The position numbers and the translations under genes are program-made. Below are positions 1-4,200 of a stretch of 5,772 nt of DNA, piece by piece. The first letter of the stretch is position 1. Every line of letters begins with the position of its first letter. The DNA lies in NCBI GenBank assembly GCA_937915965.1, contig CALGHC010000478.1:1-5772 (forward strand), written 5' to 3'. The notes below the pieces were generated by a model. It was not told the origin of the DNA. It was given only the letters and a program-made list of their open reading frames with translations, and made no database searches. Source of the stretch: an uncultured Myxococcales bacterium (GTDB lineage Bacteria; Myxococcota_A; UBA9042).

Positions 1-973
1 AGACGCGCGGGTCGTAGTGCTTTTTGAACGGCGTCGCGTCGTCAGGGTCGATCTGGAAGCTGAAGGCCTTGGCGTTGGCTTTGACGAAGTCGCCGACCGG
101 CTGGGCGAACGCGAACTGGGTGTCGGTGTCGATGTTCATCTTGAAGACGCCGAATTCGATGGCGGCCTTGATTTGGGCTTTTTCCGAGCCAGAGCCGCCG
201 TGGAAGACCAGGTCGAGCGGGTTGTCGCCGAGGTTGTGCTGGCGCTGCACCAACGCCTGGCTCGCCGCCAAGATCTCCGGCCGCAGCTCGACGTTTCCGG
301 GCTTGTAGACGCCGTGGACGTTGCCAAAGCTGGCCGCGACGCTGAAGTGGCCAATGCTGGCGAGGCGATCGTAAGCCTGCAGCACGTCTTCGGGCTGGGT
401 GTAGAGGTGCGCGTTGTCGGCGCTGTCGTCGTAATCGTGGCCGACGCCGTCCTCCTCGCCGCCGGTGACGCCCAGCTCGATCTCCAGGCTCACGCCCACC
501 GGCGCCATTCGCCGCAGCATCCGCTCACACTCCGCAAGGTTGTCCTCGATCGGCTCGGCCGAGAGGTCGAGCATGTGTGAGCTGTACAGCGGGTAGCCGT
601 GGTCGCGAAAATGGGCCTCATTGTGATCCATCATCGCGTCGACCCAAGCGACGTGCTTGCGATCGGCGTGATCGGTGTGCAGAACGACGCAGACGCCGTA
701 GTGCTCGGCCAGAAGGTGAGCGTGCCGGGCCCCGGCGATGGCGCCGATGACCTTGGCCGCAAAGCCGTCCTTCATGCCCTTGCCGGCAAAGAACTGCGCT
801 CCACCGTTCGAGAGCTGGATGATGACGTCGGAACGGTTGCGGGCCGCCGCCTCAAGGACCGCGTTGAGCGAGTGACTGCCCACCACGTTGACCGCGGGCA
901 GCGCGTAGCCGCCCTCCTTGGCAGCCGCGATGAGCTCGCGGTAGGCGCTGCCGGTAACGACTCCTGCCTTCAT
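1..973 (-). CDS. fbaA: Class II fructose-bisphosphate aldolase (partial, C-terminus off the left edge)
   Basis: This enzyme reversibly cleaves fructose 1,6-bisphosphate to dihydroxyacetone phosphate and glyceraldehyde 3-phosphate in cytoplasmic glycolysis and gluconeogenesis, using a divalent metal, usually Zn2+. The frame reads from ATG at 973-971 for 324 codons without a stop and leaves the window at base 2. Visible motifs match E. coli FbaA: ALPAVN (24-29), QLSNGGA (53-59), AGKG (63-66), LHTDH (98-102), SSHMLDLS (131-138), EIELG (164-168) followed by TGGEEDG (170-176), LYTQPEDV (190-197), ASFGNVHGVYKPGN (214-227), FHGGSGS (257-263), KMNIDTDTQ (278-286) and YDPRV (320-324). Expected metal ligands are His102, His220 and His258. 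Expected catalytic residues are Asp101 and Glu174. The family is about 350-360 residues long, so some 25-30 C-terminal residues are missing. The start is supported by GAGGAG seven bases upstream; the N-terminus is about eight residues shorter than in E. coli. Nothing looks broken. The identification is secure. Confidence 0.97.
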   Translation of the reverse strand, partial: MKAGVVTGSAYRELIAAAKEGGYALPAVNVVGSHSLNAVLEAAARNRSDVIIQLSNGGAQFFAGKGMKDGFAAKVIGAIAGARHAHLLAEHYGVCVVLHTDHADRKHVAWVDAMMDHNEAHFRDHGYPLYSSHMLDLSAEPIEDNLAECERMLRRMAPVGVSLEIELGVTGGEEDGVGHDYDDSADNAHLYTQPEDVLQAYDRLASIGHFSVAASFGNVHGVYKPGNVELRPEILAASQALVQRQHNLGDNPLDLVFHGGSGSEKAQIKAAIEFGVFKMNIDTDTQFAFAQPVGDFVKANAKAFSFQIDPDDATPFKKHYDPRV

Positions 974-980
974 GATCTTT

Positions 981-986
981 CTCCTC
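981..986 (-). promoter_or_regulatory. Shine-Dalgarno sequence of the aldolase gene
   Basis: On the minus strand these bases read GAGGAG, a strong match to the anti-16S consensus. They lie seven bases before the ATG at 973-971, which fixes that ATG as the start. The shortened N-terminus relative to E. coli FbaA is therefore probably real. Confidence 0.8.
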
Positions 987-1098
987 GGCCCTGTGTGGCC
1001 GTTTGGCGACGGCGAAGGGTACCACGGGCAGCGTCGGTGGGAAGGCCCGCGCGGCGCGATCACCCCGCCCGGATGGGCCCGACCCGTCCCCGGCACCG

Positions 1099-1115
1099 CA
1101 ACATCGGATATGTTG
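1099..1115. promoter_or_regulatory. Interrupted palindrome, possible operator
   Basis: CAACAT, five bases CGGAT, then ATGTTG form a 17-bp interrupted palindrome with perfect 6-bp arms. Its right arm overlaps the first three bases of the candidate -35 box at 1113-1118, the geometry expected of a repressor site. A 6-bp arm pair is not rare by chance in a 219-bp region, so this is only a candidate. No known regulator consensus is recognised. Confidence 0.25.
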
Positions 1116-1142
1116 AGACAACTGGCCACGATCCCGTACCAT
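1113..1142 (+). promoter_or_regulatory. Candidate sigma70-type promoter for the repeat lipoprotein gene
   Basis: TTGAGA at 1113-1118 matches five of six bases of the -35 consensus. TACCAT at 1137-1142 matches four of six bases of the -10 consensus, and the spacer is 18 bases. Transcription would start near 1149, giving a 5' leader of about 44 bases before the ATG at 1193. Promoters in high-GC bacteria of this kind often match poorly, so the call is tentative. Confidence 0.35.
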
Positions 1143-1180
1143 GTGGCGCTCGGGATCCAGAGCTAGGCGACGCGGGTCGC

Positions 1181-1186
1181 AGGGAG
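1181..1186 (+). promoter_or_regulatory. Shine-Dalgarno sequence of the repeat lipoprotein gene
   Basis: AGGGAG lies six bases before the ATG at 1193. Together with the signal peptide that begins there, it decides the start of the long reading frame. The ATG at 1141 is in another frame. Confidence 0.7.
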
Positions 1187-1192
1187 CCTCTC

Positions 1193-1288
1193 ATGCAAGC
1201 CACCTCCGCCACCGCTCGAGAAGGCTCGCGGCGTCCCAGCCTGGGTATCCTGATCGCGGTCGTTGCCGTCGCGTGTGTGGCCGGCGGC
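1193..1288 (+). other. Signal peptide with lipobox (predicted lipidated Cys33)
   Basis: The n-region carries R9, R13 and R14. The hydrophobic core is LGILIAVVAVACVAGG (17-32), followed by Cys33. VAGG before the cysteine fits the relaxed bacterial lipoprotein pattern, although a Leu at -3 would be more typical. AVA before Cys28 is a second, less likely site. The residue after Cys33 is Arg, not Asp, so an inner-membrane retention signal is not evident. SRRPSL (12-17) loosely resembles a twin-arginine motif but lacks the usual Phe. Confidence 0.72.
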
Positions 1289-4200
1289 TGCCGCGGGTCC
1301 GGCATCGACACGGGCTCGTCGGCCAAGGTCGTGATCGTCCACGGCAACGTGCCGGGCTCCATCACCCCCACCGGTGCCCAGGCTTGCCTGGCGGACAGCG
1401 ACTGTGACGAGCTCGCCGGCTCGACTTGCGCCGCGGCGTTCTGCCACCCCGAGACCCGCCGATGTGTCGTCGCGGCGAGACCCGACGGCGCCGCGTGCGA
1501 CACGAACGACCCCTGCGTCGCGACCGCCATCTGCTCGGCGGGCGCTTGCGTCGGTCTCTCGGATCTCGACTGCGACGATGGCAACCCCTGCACCCATGAC
1601 ATCTGTCAGGACGCCGACGAGACAACGGCAGGGGGCTGCCTCAACACCCCCAAGACGCTCGTCGCCTGCTCAGACGGCAACCCCTGCACGGTCGATGACC
1701 ACTGCGACGCTGGTGCATGCGTTGCCGAAGCGAACATCTGCGACTGCTTCGAAGACTTCGACTGCAGCGGCGCCGTCGAAGACGTATGTGCTGGTGCGCT
1801 GCATTGCTCGAAGAACGTCTGCGTCGTCGTACCCAGCTCGGTCCCGGACTGCGACGACGCCAACCCGTGCACCGCCGACACCTGCGACCCCAAGACGGGA
1901 GAGTGCGCGCACATCGACGTGCTCGACGGCAAGCCCTGCGATGACGACGACCTGTGTACGATCGACGAGAGCTGCGCCGCTGGCGCCTGCGAGGGGGGCT
2001 CGACCCTGCCCTGTTCGGCGGCGCCCGGCAGCTGCCCGACCGCGTGTGACGCCAAGCTCGGCTGCGTCGCCGTCGGCGGCGACGGCGGGCCCTGCGACGA
2101 CGGCAACGCGTGCACCCAGGGTGACGCATGCCACGCCGGTAGCTGCGTAGGGGCCTCGACATGCGCGTGCAAGACCGACGCGGACTGCAGCGACAGCAGC
2201 GTGCCCGCATGCCTGGGCACCCTGGTATGCGCCGGCGGACAGTGCCTGCTCGATACCGGCGCCGCCGAGCCGTGCCCGCAGCCCGACGACGCGTGTCTGC
2301 TGGCGGTCTGCTCGGGTGGCGGCTGCACCACCGCCGCCGCGCCTCTGGCCGCCCCGTGCGAAGACGGCACGCAATGCACGCACGGCGACCACTGTGACGT
2401 CGGCGGCAACTGTGTCTCGGGGCCCAAGCTGATCTGTGACGACGACGACCCGTGTACCAACGACGCATGCGTCGTCTCGGTCGGCTGCCTGCACGGCCCG
2501 GGGACCGACGGGCTGGCGTGCAATGACGGCAACGCATGCACCCAAGGTGACGCCTGCCTCGACCACGTCTGCAAGGGCGAGTCGGTCGGTTGCGACGATG
2601 GCAACCCCTGCACGATCGATCTCTGCGATCCGAACAAGGCCGGCGGCTGCCTCTTCAAGGCGGTGCTCGACGGTCAGGCCTGCGAGGACGCCAGCGACTG
2701 CTCCGGCCAGGGGAGCTGCGCAGGCGGCAGCTGCGCCTCGCCCTCCGCGGTGTCGTGTGACGACGAGAACCCCTGCACGGACGACCTGTGCGGCGACGCC
2801 GGCGAGTGCAAACACCTGCCAGCCGGCGTCGACGAACCACAGCCCTGTAGCGACGGCAACCCCTGCACGCAGGACGACACCTGCAGCGCGGGCGCGTGCG
2901 TCGGCGGCGCATCGAGCTGCGCATGCCTCGTGGACGCCGACTGCGCGGCGGACGACGACGGCAACGCTTGCAACGGCGTCCTGCGCTGTATCGGTAACAC
3001 CTGCCTGATCGACCAGCAGTCGGTCGTCGCCTGCCCTGCGACTGGCAACCCCTGCATCGAGCTGATCTGCGCGCCGGCGACTGGTCTGTGCAACGAGACC
3101 GCCGTCGCGCTGACGGTCGGCGCCGTCAGCTGCGACGACGACAACGCTTGCACGTCCGAAGAGATGTGCCAGGCGAGCGGCGCGTGCGGCGGCGGTCTCC
3201 TGATCGCCTGCGACGACGGCGACCTGTGCACGCAGGACCTCTGCGATCCAATCGGTGGCTGCGTGCACACTCCCTGGACGGCCGACGCCAAGCTGCCCTG
3301 CGACGACACCAACAGCTGCACCGCCGGCGACGTCTGTGACGTGATCGACGGAGCGAGCGTCTGCAAGCCGGGCGTCAACATCTGCCAATGCGACACCGAC
3401 GCCGACTGTCTGCCCTTCAACGACGGCAACCTGTGCACCGGCAACCTGATCTGTCAGGCCGGTGGCTGCGTAGCCGACGGTGCGGCGGTCATCTGTCCGG
3501 ACACGGGGCAGTCGTGCACGGAGCTGCAGTGCCAGGCGGCGACCGGCAAGTGCGGCACCGTCGCCAAGCCAGACGGGACGCTGTGCGGCAAGGCCGGCAC
3601 CTGCTCAAGCGGCGGCGCGTGCCAGGCCGGCACCTGCGCGGGCGCTACCAGTGGCAGTTGCGAGGACGGCAACCCGTGCACCGCCGACAGCTGCGGCGCC
3701 AACGGCTGCGTCTTTACGCCGACATTTGGCATTCCCTGTGCGGACGGAGACCCCTGTACACAAGGCACCGTCTGCCAGGACGACGGCTCGTGCGGCGGCG
3801 GTGCCTCGATCTGTCAGTGTGGTGTCGACGCCGACTGCGACGACGAGCTCGCGTGCACCACCGACACCTGCAACCTGAGCACGGGGGTGTGCGCGTTCAC
3901 CAAGCAGCCGGGCGCGTGCTGCGGCGACGACGACTGCAGCGACGCCGGGCCCTGCACGGTCGGTCAGTGTGTCGGGGTCGCCTGTGCCCAGATCGCCGTC
4001 GTCGAGGGCCAGGCCTGCGAGGACGGCAGCGCATGCACGGTCGGCGACGCTTGCACAGCCGGCGCCTGTTCGCCGGGCGCAGCAGCGGGTTGCGACGACG
4101 GCAACCTGTGCACCTTCGACGCTTGCAACCCGGCCAGCGGCTGCAACCATTCCGCCAACAGCCTGCCCTGCGACGACGGCGACCCCTGCACGTCCGGTGA

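Noticed and set aside
17..580. A 187-codon plus-strand open frame overlapping the aldolase.
   Set aside because: It is antisense to a clearly conserved enzyme with intact motifs and has no recognisable protein features of its own.
1016..1043. A possible minus-strand promoter for the aldolase (TTCCCA, 16-base spacer, TACCCT).
   Set aside because: It matches only four and three of six consensus bases, which is not distinguishable from chance in GC-rich sequence.
1044..1079. GGCCC and GGGCC arms that could form a hairpin in the intergenic region.
   Set aside because: The stem is five bases with a 26-base loop and has no T tract. It lies between divergent genes, where a terminator is not expected.
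1141..1407. A plus-strand open frame starting at ATG 1141.
   Set aside because: It is Arg-rich, out of frame with the signal peptide and repeats, and is a composition-driven shadow. The ATG at 1193 has the better ribosome site and a coherent protein.
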